Below, one piece after another: positions 8,549-18,083 of a DNA stretch of 64,000 bases; the stretch's first letter is position 1, and the number at the start of each line of letters is the position of its first letter. A program made the translations under genes and the position numbers. This DNA comes from Spirosoma profusum (GTDB lineage: Bacteria; Bacteroidota; Bacteroidia; Cytophagales; Spirosomataceae), in the NCBI RefSeq assembly GCF_014699005.1, contig NZ_JACWZY010000027.1, positions 1-64,000 on the forward strand, in the 5' to 3' direction. Under the pieces are notes generated by a model that was given only the letters and a program-made list of their open reading frames with translations, was not told the origin of the DNA and did no database searches.

Positions 8549-8658
8549 CAGCGCGTGGAATTTTATGTATTAAACGAGGAAATGATTAAGTTTTGTATCA
8601 ATAGCTTTGACCTCAAACTTCGACGTATTGTTTCGCTGTTACTATTACTCCGCAACAT

Positions 8659-10953
8659 TCACGCCACCACACGCAGTTTTGCGAAGCTTAAAAGTAATAC
8701 CTTCTCTCCTGCCGTTTCAAACTGGATAGTCGCTTTACGATCAGTGCCATTGATATCTACCTGTTTCACCGTACCAAAACCAAATTTAGCGTGTTCAACA
8801 CGTTGGCCAGCAGCCAGTTCGGCCGTACTGGTAGGCGCAAAATCGGGCGAAGGCGTATGTGATGCGGCTGTCTGTGGATTCTGCGTACGTGCCGTTCGCT
8901 GCGCTAACGACCGGACAAACGACATAGAACCTGTCGATGTACTTTCGCTACGATCTCGTTCAGGCTTGTCGAAATCCATTCGGCTGGGTGCCGAACGTAG
9001 CTTCGATAGTTTCAGATACCGCTGATCCATTTCCATCAGGAAACGACTCGGTTCACACATTTTCAGTCGGCCATAATGATAACGGGTTTCGGCATATGAC
9101 ATTGTCAGTCGTTTTTCAGCACGAGTGATAGCAACGTAGAACAACCGGCGTTCTTCTTCCAGGTCATTACGGCTTTCGAGCATCATCTGGCTGGGGAATA
9201 GGTCTTCCTCCATACCGACAATGTGAATATTCTTGAATTCCAGCCCTTTAGCCGCGTGAATGGTCATCAACGTAACTTTATCGTTGTCACCGTCATCTTC
9301 TTTTTCATCAGCTGTGGTCAGCAGCGAAACTGACTGTAGAAACGCGCCGAGACTTTTTTCTTCGTTATCCGGATTATCGACAAACTCTTTGATGGCGTTC
9401 AGCAATTCCTGTACGTTCTCGTACCGGGCAAGCCCCTCTACTGTTTTATCTTCGTAAAGCTCTTTCAGCAGGCCCGATGCTTTGGCAATATGCGAGGCTA
9501 CTTCAAACGCATCTTTCTGGTCGAGCAGGAGTTTAAAACTCTTGATCAAATCGGCAAAGGCTTCAATGGCAAGTGCCGCCCGACCCGTTACGTGCTTGTT
9601 TATCTCGGCAACAATTTCCCAGACAGAATCCTCCTTTTCAGCCGCAATCACGCTGATTTTAGCAACAGTAGTATCGCCAATACCTCGTTTTGGGAGATTA
9701 ATGATACGTTTAAAAGCCTCTTCATCCTGCTGGTTCACGGTGAAGCGCAGGTAAGCGATCAAATCCTTGATTTCCTTACGTTGATAGAACGACAATCCAC
9801 CAATGATCCGGTATTTGATACTCATTTTCCGCAAGGCTTCTTCAAAAGCCCGCGATTGCGCGTTGGTTCGATACAGAATGGCGAAGTCGTTATTAGGTAG
9901 CGACTCGTTCATTTTCGTCTCGAAAATGGCAGAAGCCACCAATCGACCTTCCTCGTTATCTGAGGAAGCTTTAATAACTTCAATCAGCGGCCCGTCTTCG
10001 TTATCCGTAAAAACATGCTTCTCCAACTGATTTTTATTCCGTGCAATAATCGAGTTGGCCGCTTCGACAATGTTTTTAGTTGAGCGATAATTCTGCTCCA
10101 GCTTCACGATTTTGACATTTTCCTTGCCGTAATCTCGCTGGAAATTCAGAATGTTTTCAATGTTGGCGCCCCGGAATGCATAAATACTCTGCGCATCGTC
10201 GCCCACCACGCAGATGTTCTCGTGAACAGCCGCCAGTTTGCGGGTAATTAAGTATTGTGATACGTTGGTATCCTGAAACTCATCGACCATTACGTGCTGA
10301 AACTTGTGCTGGTATTTGTTTAGAATGTCCAGATGATCACGAAACAATACGTTGGTGTTGAACAGCAAATCGTCGAAATCCATCGCATTGGCCGCAAAGC
10401 AACGTAGCGCATATTGCTTATAAATCTTGCCAATGTGCGGCATACGAGCCGATTCGTCATCAGCCTGGATGATGGGATTATTGAGGTAATCGTCTGGGCC
10501 AATCAGTCGGTTTTTAGCGCCCGAAATCCGTCCAAATACGTGGTTAACCCGATAAATTTTATCATCGAGCGCCATTTCTTTAATGATGCTACGTAGTAGT
10601 GATTTCGAATCGTCGGTATCGTAAATCGAGAAGTTGCTGCTATAACCAATAGCTTTGGCTTCGATACGTAGTATTTTGGCAAATACCGAGTGGAACGTAC
10701 CCATCCAGATGTTCCGGGCTTCTGTTCCAACCACTTTTTCGATACGGTTACGCATCTCACCAGCGGCTTTGTTGGTGAACGTCAGCGCCAGAATCCGGAA
10801 GGGATCTACGCCGTTTTCGATTAAATAAGAAATTCGATACGTTAAAACGCGGGTTTTCCCGGAACCGGCTCCCGCAATAATCATCAGCGGACCATTTCCG
10901 TGCATCACGGCTTCCCGCTGGGGTTCATTTAAACCAGAAATATAATCAACCAT
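8659..10953 (-). CDS. pcrA: ATP-dependent DNA helicase UvrD/PcrA
   Basis: Superfamily 1A 3'-5' DNA helicase of 764 residues, acting in nucleotide-excision and mismatch repair and in clearing RecA filaments. Motif I (Walker A) is AGAGSGKT near residue 27, motif II is VDEFQDTN near 222, QNYRST is motif IV-like near 288, and the late motifs TIHAAKGLEF and VAITRAEKRL are near 565 and 610. The C-terminal Tudor-like tail of PcrA (GQRVEHAKFGFGTV) is at about 715-764. An exact -7 box lies 30 bp upstream of the ATG. Confidence 0.95.
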   Translation of the reverse strand: MVDYISGLNEPQREAVMHGNGPLMIIAGAGSGKTRVLTYRISYLIENGVDPFRILALTFTNKAAGEMRNRIEKVVGTEARNIWMGTFHSVFAKILRIEAKAIGYSSNFSIYDTDDSKSLLRSIIKEMALDDKIYRVNHVFGRISGAKNRLIGPDDYLNNPIIQADDESARMPHIGKIYKQYALRCFAANAMDFDDLLFNTNVLFRDHLDILNKYQHKFQHVMVDEFQDTNVSQYLITRKLAAVHENICVVGDDAQSIYAFRGANIENILNFQRDYGKENVKIVKLEQNYRSTKNIVEAANSIIARNKNQLEKHVFTDNEDGPLIEVIKASSDNEEGRLVASAIFETKMNESLPNNDFAILYRTNAQSRAFEEALRKMSIKYRIIGGLSFYQRKEIKDLIAYLRFTVNQQDEEAFKRIINLPKRGIGDTTVAKISVIAAEKEDSVWEIVAEINKHVTGRAALAIEAFADLIKSFKLLLDQKDAFEVASHIAKASGLLKELYEDKTVEGLARYENVQELLNAIKEFVDNPDNEEKSLGAFLQSVSLLTTADEKEDDGDNDKVTLMTIHAAKGLEFKNIHIVGMEEDLFPSQMMLESRNDLEEERRLFYVAITRAEKRLTMSYAETRYHYGRLKMCEPSRFLMEMDQRYLKLSKLRSAPSRMDFDKPERDRSESTSTGSMSFVRSLAQRTARTQNPQTAASHTPSPDFAPTSTAELAAGQRVEHAKFGFGTVKQVDINGTDRKATIQFETAGEKVLLLSFAKLRVVA

Positions 10954-10982
10954 TCAGCTCGTCTCTATCCTTCTATAACAAT

Positions 10983-10990
10983 CAAAAGTA
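10983..10990 (-). promoter_or_regulatory. -7 promoter box of the pcrA/uvrD gene
   Basis: Minus-strand TACTTTTG matches TAnnTTTG exactly and lies 30 bp upstream of the helicase start codon, giving a short leader of about 25 nt. Confidence 0.6.
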
Positions 10991-11068
10991 CAAAATAATT
11001 TGGTTGGGATGGGCCGAAAAAAGAGGGGATTATCTAGTTACTAATGTAGCTTTATGATTGTGGCGTTG

Positions 11069-11509
11069 TTATAACATCGGGCCTAAATCGACCCCCATCA
11101 ATTCAGAAAATGAAGAAGCTGTGGCCACTCCTCCATCGCCTTTACGGTAACGAAACCACTCGTGAGTATAATAATTATAAACGAATCCCTCAAGAATCCC
11201 ATAGTCATCATCTTCTATCAGACGAATAATTTTCGTTAAGTCCCGCTTAGCCGTTCGGGGATGAGTTATTTCGATAACAATACGAGACAACTGGGCCTCA
11301 TTATCAAACAAAAGTACGTCTGAAACTTGGTGACCCGGCCCTTCACCCAATGGAGTTTCAGGAAGGGGTTCGAGCGTAATGGCTTGCTTATGATAAAAAA
11401 GAACGCCTAGTTCAACGGTTAGTTTGCTAATAACACGCTGATGATCAAGCGGAGAGTTGGTACCGTCGTCGTGAACCAGAGAGAGCGAAGAATATGGTGT
11501 CTCGTACAT
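11069..11509 (-). CDS. Uma2-like PD-(D/E)XK nuclease-fold protein
   Basis: Probably an Uma2-family protein with the PD-(D/E)XK fold. The pattern DHQRVISKL, then VSDVLLFD, then IVIEITHPRTAKRDLTKI and a YNYYTHEWFRY strand matches the Uma2 layout (H..I..L, PD, ExxS/T...D..K, Y-W/F strand), with the Asp of VSD and the Glu of IEI as likely metal ligands. I start it at the ATG at 11509 (146 residues), because the in-frame extension to 11611 is hydrophobic, lies inside the divergent promoter region and adds no family motif. The function of Uma2 proteins is poorly known. Confidence 0.7.
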   Translation of the reverse strand: MYETPYSSLSLVHDDGTNSPLDHQRVISKLTVELGVLFYHKQAITLEPLPETPLGEGPGHQVSDVLLFDNEAQLSRIVIEITHPRTAKRDLTKIIRLIEDDDYGILEGFVYNYYTHEWFRYRKGDGGVATASSFSELMGVDLGPML

Positions 11510-11661
11510 ACTAAGTTGAGCGCTATATTGAGTGCGTAATGTAATGAAAAAGAACACTTTAAAACAGTGAAGCATACAAACGCCGACTTTTTCTACATTA
11601 TTGTGCAACATTCGTTAAATTCCTGCATCTTTCTTTCAGTTACAACCTAAACCACCCCGAG

Positions 11662-12249
11662 TTGCTGAATCTGTTGGACTCGAACCAAAACGCCGGACCT
11701 ACGTACCCGGATCGCCATGCTGACCTCGTCAAACGCTGCCAACAGGGCGAGCGACGAGCGCAGTATGAGCTGTATCAGCAGTACGTGAAGGCGATGTATA
11801 ACGTTTGTCTACGGATTCTAAATCATGAGGCCGAAGCGGAAGACGTTCTGCAAGAGGCTTTTATGGACGCGTTTACGCACATTGGGTCGTTTCGGGGGCA
11901 GAGTACGTTTGGGGCATGGCTCAAGCAGATTGTAGTTAATCGGGCGATCAACCATTTGCGGGGCCGACGGTTAGAGTTAGTAGATATGGAATCGCATCGG
12001 TTGGGCGAAGATGATGGCCCCGACTTTGCCGATACGGAGCCGTACGATGAAGAAGGTGTACAATTTGAGGTCGATCGGGTACGACAGGCCATGCAAAAGC
12101 TTCCAGAGGGGTATCGGGTCGTGCTATCGCTGTATCTGTTCGAAGGATACGACCACGAAGAAATTGGGCACGTCTTACACATCAGCGAAACAACATCACG
12201 AACACAATACTTACGAGGAAAAAAACGATTACTTGAATTACTAAACTAA
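11662..12249 (+). CDS. ECF-type RNA polymerase sigma-70 factor
   Basis: A 195-residue extracytoplasmic-function sigma factor. Region 2 covers about 25-95 (ELYQQYVKAMYNVCLRIL, AEDVLQEAFMDAF, TFGAWLKQIVVNRAINHLR) and region 4 about 135-190 (LPEGYRVVLSLYLFEGYDHEEIG and the recognition helix). No in-frame ATG exists upstream of region 2, so translation probably begins at the TTG at 11662. It heads an operon with a membrane anti-sigma-like protein and a secreted beta-rich protein, so it is likely held inactive at the membrane and released by an envelope signal. Confidence 0.92.
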   Translation: MLNLLDSNQNAGPTYPDRHADLVKRCQQGERRAQYELYQQYVKAMYNVCLRILNHEAEAEDVLQEAFMDAFTHIGSFRGQSTFGAWLKQIVVNRAINHLRGRRLELVDMESHRLGEDDGPDFADTEPYDEEGVQFEVDRVRQAMQKLPEGYRVVLSLYLFEGYDHEEIGHVLHISETTSRTQYLRGKKRLLELLN

Positions 12250-12346
12250 TGGTGAATGCATGAATCTATAAGTGAACGAATAAATCCTTGAAACAGGATC
12301 AGCCGTTGCATCAATGATTTGTGACTTCGCGTAGTAGATAGTACGT

Positions 12347-13000
12347 ATGAAAAAAGATAATCTTGAACGCTTCGTCCGCGATAACCGGGAAGCATTCGAC
12401 GACAAGGAACCTTCGGGTAACCTCTGGCGAAAAATTGAAGCTGGGCTGGATAATTCTGGCCACGATGGAGGGGCAGATGGCATTAATGGATTACCAAATC
12501 CAATTATGCCGTTCCGCCAGATTCATACCAATATAGGTCGTGCCGACCGTCGGTCGACTGGCTGGCTGGGAAGTCGACAAATCGGCTGGCCTATGCTCGA
12601 CTGGCGGATAGCAGCTTCCATCGCCGTGTTGTTACTGGCAGGAGCATTTCTATACATGAATGGGCAGTACGGCGTTACCCATCAACCCGAAATTGTAGCA
12701 TCTTATCCAACCTATGCCAAAGAGGTTGTTCACTACACAAAACTCATCGACGATAAGCGAACCGAGCTGAAACAAATGACTGAAGATAACCCTGCTTTGT
12801 ATAAGGAATTCGCAACAGATCTCGACCGACTCGAAAATTCGTACCGTTCGCTTAAAGCCGATTTACCGCAAAACCCGAATCAGGAAGTTCTGATTCAGGC
12901 CATGATTCAGAATTTGCAACTTCAGATAAACCTGCTCAATGAGCAGCTCCGTGTTATCCAACGCATAAAACAGCAAACAAATGAAACTACTCCTGTATAG
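12347..13000 (+). CDS. Probable anti-sigma factor (single-pass membrane protein)
   Basis: A 217-residue protein with a charged cytoplasmic N-terminus (MKKDNLERFVRDNREAF, a start seen in Cytophagales sigma-operon partner proteins), one transmembrane helix at about 85-105 (RIAASIAVLLLAGAFLYM), and a C-terminal periplasmic helical segment at about 125-215 that looks coiled-coil. Its position directly after an ECF sigma gene, and this topology, support an anti-sigma role, though no zinc-binding HxxxCxxC motif is present. It overlaps the next gene by 20 bp. Confidence 0.7.
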   Translation: MKKDNLERFVRDNREAFDDKEPSGNLWRKIEAGLDNSGHDGGADGINGLPNPIMPFRQIHTNIGRADRRSTGWLGSRQIGWPMLDWRIAASIAVLLLAGAFLYMNGQYGVTHQPEIVASYPTYAKEVVHYTKLIDDKRTELKQMTEDNPALYKEFATDLDRLENSYRSLKADLPQNPNQEVLIQAMIQNLQLQINLLNEQLRVIQRIKQQTNETTPV

Positions 13001-14039
13001 CCTGGTGCTCTGCCTGTGCCCACTCCTCATGAAGGCCGAAGAGCAAATAGGCATCGGCGATATAGAAAAGAAAAAGACCATAATCAAACTGTTTGATGTG
13101 GACCCTAGCGATAATCTGGTTGTCGATAATCAGTTTGGTCAGGTGTCGGTTGGGTTGTGGGACAAAAATGAGATTCGGATTCAGATTACGATTGTTGCTA
13201 ATTCCGATTCCGAAGAAAAAGTACAGAATTTCGTAGATGCCGTTTCTATTGAAGAAAAACGAACAGGCAACCAGATTACGGTACGTACTAACTTCAGCCA
13301 GAGTTCAATATCAAACTGGAGTCTGGGTAAATGGAAAAATGGGAGCGAGCGTAACTTCGTAAAAATCAATTATGAAGTGATGATGCCCCGCCAGAACGCA
13401 CTAACTGTTCGTAATAAATTTGGCAATACGAATATTCCAGCGTTCCAGGCTCCTCTCACCGTGTATAGCCGATACGGAAATTTTAAAGCCGATGAATTAT
13501 CCAGCCGTCAGAATGATATTGACGTAGCATATGGAAAAGCTGATATCGGAAACCTAGGTCAGGGGAAAGTAGATGTAAAATACGGCGACCTCGCCTTGAC
13601 CAAAGCCAACGTACTGATACTGACCAATAAATTCGGAAAAATGACCATTGGTGATGTTGGCAAGCTCGATGCTGATATCAACTATTCGGGTGCCAAAATC
13701 GGTACGTTACGTGAATCTGGAAAGATCAAGCTCGAATTTTCGGGAGGGTTTCGGATTGAACAGCTTCCCAAAACGGTCGAAAATGTAAATATTCAGGCGG
13801 CTTATTCGTCAGTAGCTTTACCTTTCGATGCGGATAATGACTGCGATTTCGACGTAACGGTAAGCTATGGAAACTTCAATTACCCATCTAGCTCGCCCAT
13901 GCACTTCCGGTCACAGCCGGGTGATGGTGATAACAATCGGGGCGTTCGCCTGACTAAACAGTACGTCGGTAAAGTTGGCACTGGTTCAGGAACGAAAGTG
14001 CGCGTAGTATCGAAGTTCGGAAATGTGAATTTTAGGTAG
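12981..14039 (+). CDS. Exported beta-rich protein of the sigma-factor operon (DUF4097-like)
   Basis: A 352-residue exported protein with a signal peptide in the first 18 residues or so. From about 35 to 350 it is a series of short strands with recurring N-K-F-G or Y-G turns (VDNQFGQVSV, VRNKFGNTNI, VYSRYGNFKA, VAYGKADIG, VKYGDLALT, LTNKFGKMTI, VSKFGNVNFR), suggesting a right-handed beta-helix like DUF4097 or auto-adhesin-type proteins. The start overlaps the anti-sigma gene by 20 bp, implying coupling. It may be the sensor or the regulated product of the system; this is inference. Confidence 0.75.
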   Translation: MKLLLYSLVLCLCPLLMKAEEQIGIGDIEKKKTIIKLFDVDPSDNLVVDNQFGQVSVGLWDKNEIRIQITIVANSDSEEKVQNFVDAVSIEEKRTGNQITVRTNFSQSSISNWSLGKWKNGSERNFVKINYEVMMPRQNALTVRNKFGNTNIPAFQAPLTVYSRYGNFKADELSSRQNDIDVAYGKADIGNLGQGKVDVKYGDLALTKANVLILTNKFGKMTIGDVGKLDADINYSGAKIGTLRESGKIKLEFSGGFRIEQLPKTVENVNIQAAYSSVALPFDADNDCDFDVTVSYGNFNYPSSSPMHFRSQPGDGDNNRGVRLTKQYVGKVGTGSGTKVRVVSKFGNVNFR

Positions 14040-14068
14040 TCAGAACCGGGATTTAGCTGATTGATGGA

Positions 14069-14581
14069 TTAAAAAGTCAACATCTCAATCACATCCCTAT
14101 ACTCCGGAAATTCGGCCAGCAATACGTTCCGATCGGCCATTTCGAAATCAGCAAAGTCGAAACCAGGTGCTACTGTGCAACCTACCAGTGAGAACGTAGC
14201 ATCAGCTAACGTAGCGTTTGGAGCTGGTTTGGAGCCGAACCAACAACCTGCTGGTACCACAGCCTGAAACACCTCCCCCTGCGCCAGATTATTCCCCAAA
14301 CGTATCACCGTCAACGTAGCGTCGGGTGCGATGACGAAAATTTCCAGTGGCCTGCCCGCGTAGAAATGCCAGATTTCATCGGATTTGATACGGTGTAGAG
14401 CCGAAAAATGATGGCTTTCGAGCAGGAAATAAATAGCCGTTCCAAATGAACGCTCCCCACCAAACCGACTATGCAAAGCCGAAGCCGTCACCGTCTCGTC
14501 AGCACGATACGTCTCCGCAAAATAGCCACCTTCCGGGTGCGGTTGTAGGTTTAGCGCCTTCGTGTAATCAGCCGCAGTCAT
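14069..14581 (-). CDS. Cupin family protein (DUF985)
   Basis: A 170-residue single-domain cupin of the DUF985 family. Typical motifs are LQPHPEGGYFAETYR near the N-terminus, AIYFLLESHHFSALHRIKSDEIWHFYAGRPLEI in the middle, and GCWFGSKPAPNATLADATFSLVGCTVAPGFDFADFE towards the end. The biochemical role of this family is not established; a sugar-binding or isomerase-like pocket has been suggested from structures. It follows tpiA on the same strand across a perfect 28-bp palindrome. Confidence 0.88.
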   Translation of the reverse strand: MTAADYTKALNLQPHPEGGYFAETYRADETVTASALHSRFGGERSFGTAIYFLLESHHFSALHRIKSDEIWHFYAGRPLEIFVIAPDATLTVIRLGNNLAQGEVFQAVVPAGCWFGSKPAPNATLADATFSLVGCTVAPGFDFADFEMADRNVLLAEFPEYRDVIEMLTF

Positions 14582-14592
14582 GGGTAATTTTT

Positions 14593-14659
14593 AAAGAGCG
14601 AAAGAATGAGTGAAAGAGCGCAGAAATCACTCGCTCTTTCACTCATTCTTTCGCTCTTT
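14593..14659. repeat. Perfect 28-bp inverted repeat between tpiA and the cupin gene
   Basis: Arms 14593-14620 and 14632-14659 are exact complements (arm begins AAAGAGCGAAAGAATGAGTG) around an 11-nt loop. The right arm touches the tpiA stop codon. A degenerate relative with the same GAGCGAAAG..TGAGTGAAAGAGC words lies at 18084-18165. It can act as a terminator or 3'-end stabiliser for tpiA. Confidence 0.85.
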
Positions 14660-15423
14660 TATTGATTTGCCTGTACAACAATCGTAAATTCTTTGGCTTT
14701 GAGCGACGCACCGCCAATCAAACCGCCATCTACGTCGGGTTGAGCGAAGAGTTCGGCGGCATTTTTCTCATTGGCACTACCGCCGTATAGAATCGTGGTG
14801 TCCTGAGCTACTTCAACACCGAATTGGCTGGCAATGTGCTGACGGATTTCAAAATGCATATCCTGCGCCTGTGCTGATGAAGCCGTTAAGCCCGTTCCGA
14901 TAGCCCAGATGGGTTCATAAGCAATCACTACGTTGGCAAACGATTCGGCAGACAGATGAAATAAACTTTCGGTGATCTGATTTTTCACGAAAGCAATGTA
15001 ATCGCCGTTTTCACGCAGGTCGCGCGATTCGCCACAGCAAAAAATTGGTTTTACGCCATTTTCCAGCGCGATGTTCACTTTCTCGGCTAGTTGGGCGTTG
15101 GTTTCCTCAAAATATTGTCGCCGTTCGCTGTGGCCCAGAATAACGTATTGAACCCCAATAGAACGCAACATAGGAGCTGAGATTTCGCCTGTATATGCGC
15201 CTGACGCTTTTTCGTGACAGTTTTGAGCTCCTATTGAAATTCGTTCGTAGGCCAGAGTCGATTGCACCGCAATCGGCAAATACAGTGCTGGTGGACAAAG
15301 TACTACCTCCACTTGACCCGTGACTTCGTCGTTAATTAGCGCTATTACTTCCGACAGCAGCGTTTGAGCTTCTTCTGCCGTTTTATTCATTTTCCAATTA
15401 CCAGCAACAATTTTTTTACGCAT
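14659..15423 (-). CDS. tpiA: Triosephosphate isomerase
   Basis: Glycolytic TIM-barrel enzyme interconverting dihydroxyacetone phosphate and glyceraldehyde 3-phosphate in the cytoplasm. At 254 residues it has normal length. The active-site Lys is in GNWKMN near the N-terminus, the catalytic His in LGHSERR near 97, and the catalytic Glu in AYEPIWAIGTG near 169. The phosphate-binding loop GGSANEKN and the C-terminal DGGLIGGASL are present. A degenerate -7-like TAATTTCG lies upstream. The gene is complete and ordinary. Confidence 0.97.
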   Translation of the reverse strand: MRKKIVAGNWKMNKTAEEAQTLLSEVIALINDEVTGQVEVVLCPPALYLPIAVQSTLAYERISIGAQNCHEKASGAYTGEISAPMLRSIGVQYVILGHSERRQYFEETNAQLAEKVNIALENGVKPIFCCGESRDLRENGDYIAFVKNQITESLFHLSAESFANVVIAYEPIWAIGTGLTASSAQAQDMHFEIRQHIASQFGVEVAQDTTILYGGSANEKNAAELFAQPDVDGGLIGGASLKAKEFTIVVQANQ

Positions 15424-15718
15424 GAGAAATTAGTAAGGTGTTCGAAATCAAATTTTTAAGCTAACTTCGTTTGGGCGGACAGGGTCATTTCGGGGCGAAA
15501 TTAGGGCTTTTCATCCGAACGATTTCTGCTGTTGGACTAAATTTTGCCAGTAGGTTAGTATATACATTCTACAGTTCTGAAATTGAGACAATTACTAAAC
15601 TAACCCACATATAATGAGACAAAATGCATTATCTGATAAATACGCAAACGTTAAATAAGAAACTTGTGTTATTCGGTTAAAAAATGCGTAATTTCAATGC
15701 TACAATCGCTGATGGAGG
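15424..15718. other. Divergent intergenic region
   Basis: A 295-bp divergent spacer with AT-rich stretches between tpiA and the aspartyl protease gene. I see no gene and no exact -7 box on the plus strand. A purine-rich GGAGG abuts the downstream ATG. Confidence 0.4.
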
Positions 15719-16981
15719 ATGAAGACGCTGGTATGGGTAATCGGACTTTTATGCACTTTTCTGACGGCGCAGGCAGATACTCCAAAAAAGACGCCTGACA
15801 AAGATCGTTACGGTTTTTATATTGCCAATAACCGTAACTGGACACGTATTCCGTTTCAACTTCACTCAAATCTTATTATTGTACCCGTTCGGATCAATGA
15901 ATCCGATACGTTGCATTTTATTCTGGACACGGGTGTTAGTAATACCATTATTACTGATCCATCGGCTTTTCGTAAGCAATTACTGACTGTAGGGCGCAAA
16001 GTTAAACTGTCAGGCGCCGGTGAAGGTGGTAGCCTCACAGCCTCGGTTGCCATTGAAAACAGCTTGAGCATGGGCGGATTGCGAGCCGCTCACCATAATC
16101 TGGTTATTTTAGATGAGGACGTATTGAAATTGTCGGAGTACGTCGGTACGCCGGTACATGGCATTTTTGGCTACGAGATTTTTGCCAACTTCGTCGTAAA
16201 CGTCGATTTTCAGCGCCGGGAACTTACAATTACCAAGCCTGAAAAATTCAAGTATCGGAAAGGTAAAGGCGACCGCTATCCAATTACGATTCAGAATACA
16301 AAAGCTTACACCGACGCCTTTTCAGTGTTCGATGGTGAAAAAACGATGCCGCTACGTGTGGTGTTGGATACTGGAGCTGGGCATGCCCTGCTTCTCGACC
16401 GGTCACGTAGCACAGCTGCTATGCCCCTGCCGACTAAAAATATCCGGGCACAATTAGGCCGTGGATTAAATGGCATTATCAACGGCTGCATGGGACGTAT
16501 CCAGAAGGTTCGATTTGGGCGGTATGAGCTTGATAACATTCTGGCTTCGTTTCCCGATAGTATGGCTTTTGGCATGAAACTGATCGATATGCCTGAGCGT
16601 CAGGGCAATGTGGGCTGCGAACTGCTACGTCGGTTCAACGTTACGTTCAACTACCCCGATCAATACGTTGTGATGAAGCCTATCAAGCGGCTTATGCGCG
16701 AAAGCTTCGAACACGACATGAGTGGCATGGAGCTAAAGGCTAAAGGCGAGCACTATAAAAATTACTACGTTGATAAAGTCCTCGAAAATTCACCCGCTGA
16801 AATGGCTGGACTAGAAGAGGGCGACGAGCTAATGTTTGTCAATAACAACTCGGTTAATGACATGACAATCAGCGATATTTACAAAATTCTTCAGAAGGGC
16901 GAGGGTCGGGAAGTATCCTTATTAGTACGACGTAACGGTCGGCTCATCGTTGCCAGTTTCATCCTCAAACGACTTATTTAG
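15719..16981 (+). CDS. Exported retropepsin-like aspartyl protease with PDZ domain
   Basis: A 420-residue exported protein with a signal peptide of about 19 residues. It carries two aspartic-protease active-site motifs, LDTGVSNT near residue 70 and LDTGAGHA near 220, so one chain can form the bilobed active site. A PDZ domain at about 335-410 (DKVLENSPAEMAGLEEGDEL) may bind substrate C-termini. This arrangement is common in uncharacterised periplasmic clan AA peptidases of Bacteroidota. A GGAGG lies directly against the ATG, too close for a normal Shine-Dalgarno spacing. It is transcribed alone. Confidence 0.88.
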   Translation: MKTLVWVIGLLCTFLTAQADTPKKTPDKDRYGFYIANNRNWTRIPFQLHSNLIIVPVRINESDTLHFILDTGVSNTIITDPSAFRKQLLTVGRKVKLSGAGEGGSLTASVAIENSLSMGGLRAAHHNLVILDEDVLKLSEYVGTPVHGIFGYEIFANFVVNVDFQRRELTITKPEKFKYRKGKGDRYPITIQNTKAYTDAFSVFDGEKTMPLRVVLDTGAGHALLLDRSRSTAAMPLPTKNIRAQLGRGLNGIINGCMGRIQKVRFGRYELDNILASFPDSMAFGMKLIDMPERQGNVGCELLRRFNVTFNYPDQYVVMKPIKRLMRESFEHDMSGMELKAKGEHYKNYYVDKVLENSPAEMAGLEEGDELMFVNNNSVNDMTISDIYKILQKGEGREVSLLVRRNGRLIVASFILKRLI

Positions 16982-17035
16982 ATGGCAGAGGGGTTGGGGC
17001 ATAGGGAATGGATTTTCCCCTATGCCCTTTGCTAC

Positions 17036-18070
17036 TCAATCCATGCGTTCGAGTTTGAAACGAAACGTAGTGCCTTTATCGACCTTACTCATTACGGTTA
17101 TTTTGGCTTTGTGAGCATTCAGGATGTGTTTTACAATAGCCAACCCGAGTCCAGTGCCGCCCCGGTCTTTGGAGCGGCTTTTTTCGACCCGGTAAAAGCG
17201 TTCGAAAATCCGGCTTAAGTGTTCGGGAGGAATACCAGGACCATCGTCACGTACTGATACCATTACGTGTTTTTTGTCTTCTTCCAGGCTGACCGTAACG
17301 CGCCCATTCTCATTGCCGTATTTCACCGCATTTTCAACTAAGTTGGTCATTACCTGATTGATACGTTGCGGATCGGCTTTTACCCATACAGGCCCCCCGG
17401 GAGACGATTTGAGCTGTAGCGATGTACGTTTTGCGTTAGCGACTTTTTCCAATTGTTCGAAGACCTCCTGCGTTACGTGCGTGAGGTTGATACGTTCGAA
17501 ACTCATTTTCACCTCGCCAGTTTCTAACTGCGACAGCGCAACCAGGTCCTTCACGAGCGCATCCAGACCATCGAGACTGCGGGCGGCTTTCGCCAGAAAT
17601 TTATCACGTACCTGTTCGTCGTCGATAGCGCCGTCGATAAGTGTATGAATGAAGCCCTGCGCGGCAAAAATGGGCGTTTTTAATTCATGTGATACGTCGG
17701 CCAGAAACTCCCGCCGAAACTGCTCCAGTCGCTTCAGTTCATCGATTTCCTTTTGCTTCCGGGCGACATACACAAAAATCTCATCGTTCAGTTTCTTAAA
17801 CGGATTGCTATTTTTAATGATCGATTTTCGCGTAATGGTAAAGTCGCGGATACGTAGCTTATGGATGGTTTTATACATTTTGTTTACCTCGCGGAAAACG
17901 AGGAGTTCAATAGCATAAAACACCAGAAAAAACGAAATAACGAACGACGAAAGCCCCACCACAAATACCATCGCATTCGTAACGCCTTCCACAAACGTCA
18001 GAAACGTTATGGTAAGCGCCGAAATGAGACTGGCCAATAAAAGAGCAATAATGCGGGGACTGAGGGACAT
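17036..18070 (-). CDS. Sensor histidine kinase, PhoR-like
   Basis: A 344-residue membrane histidine kinase. Two transmembrane helices (about 8-28 and 32-58) enclose almost no periplasmic loop, so it probably senses through the membrane or a partner. HisKA is at about 118-185 with the phospho-accepting His128 (DVSHELKTP), and HATPase_c at about 225-340 has the N box (NLVENAVKYG), G1 (DDGPGIP), F box (FERFYRVEKSRS) and G2 (GGTGLGLAIV). It lies downstream of its response regulator, separated by an 82-bp palindrome. Confidence 0.93.
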   Translation of the reverse strand: MSLSPRIIALLLASLISALTITFLTFVEGVTNAMVFVVGLSSFVISFFLVFYAIELLVFREVNKMYKTIHKLRIRDFTITRKSIIKNSNPFKKLNDEIFVYVARKQKEIDELKRLEQFRREFLADVSHELKTPIFAAQGFIHTLIDGAIDDEQVRDKFLAKAARSLDGLDALVKDLVALSQLETGEVKMSFERINLTHVTQEVFEQLEKVANAKRTSLQLKSSPGGPVWVKADPQRINQVMTNLVENAVKYGNENGRVTVSLEEDKKHVMVSVRDDGPGIPPEHLSRIFERFYRVEKSRSKDRGGTGLGLAIVKHILNAHKAKITVMSKVDKGTTFRFKLERMD

Positions 18071-18083
18071 GGGGCAAAATTAA

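Noticed and set aside
8555..9025. 156-codon plus-strand frame opposite the helicase gene
   Set aside because: It lies almost entirely antisense to the C-terminal part of a clear pcrA/uvrD gene and is a shadow of its codon pattern.
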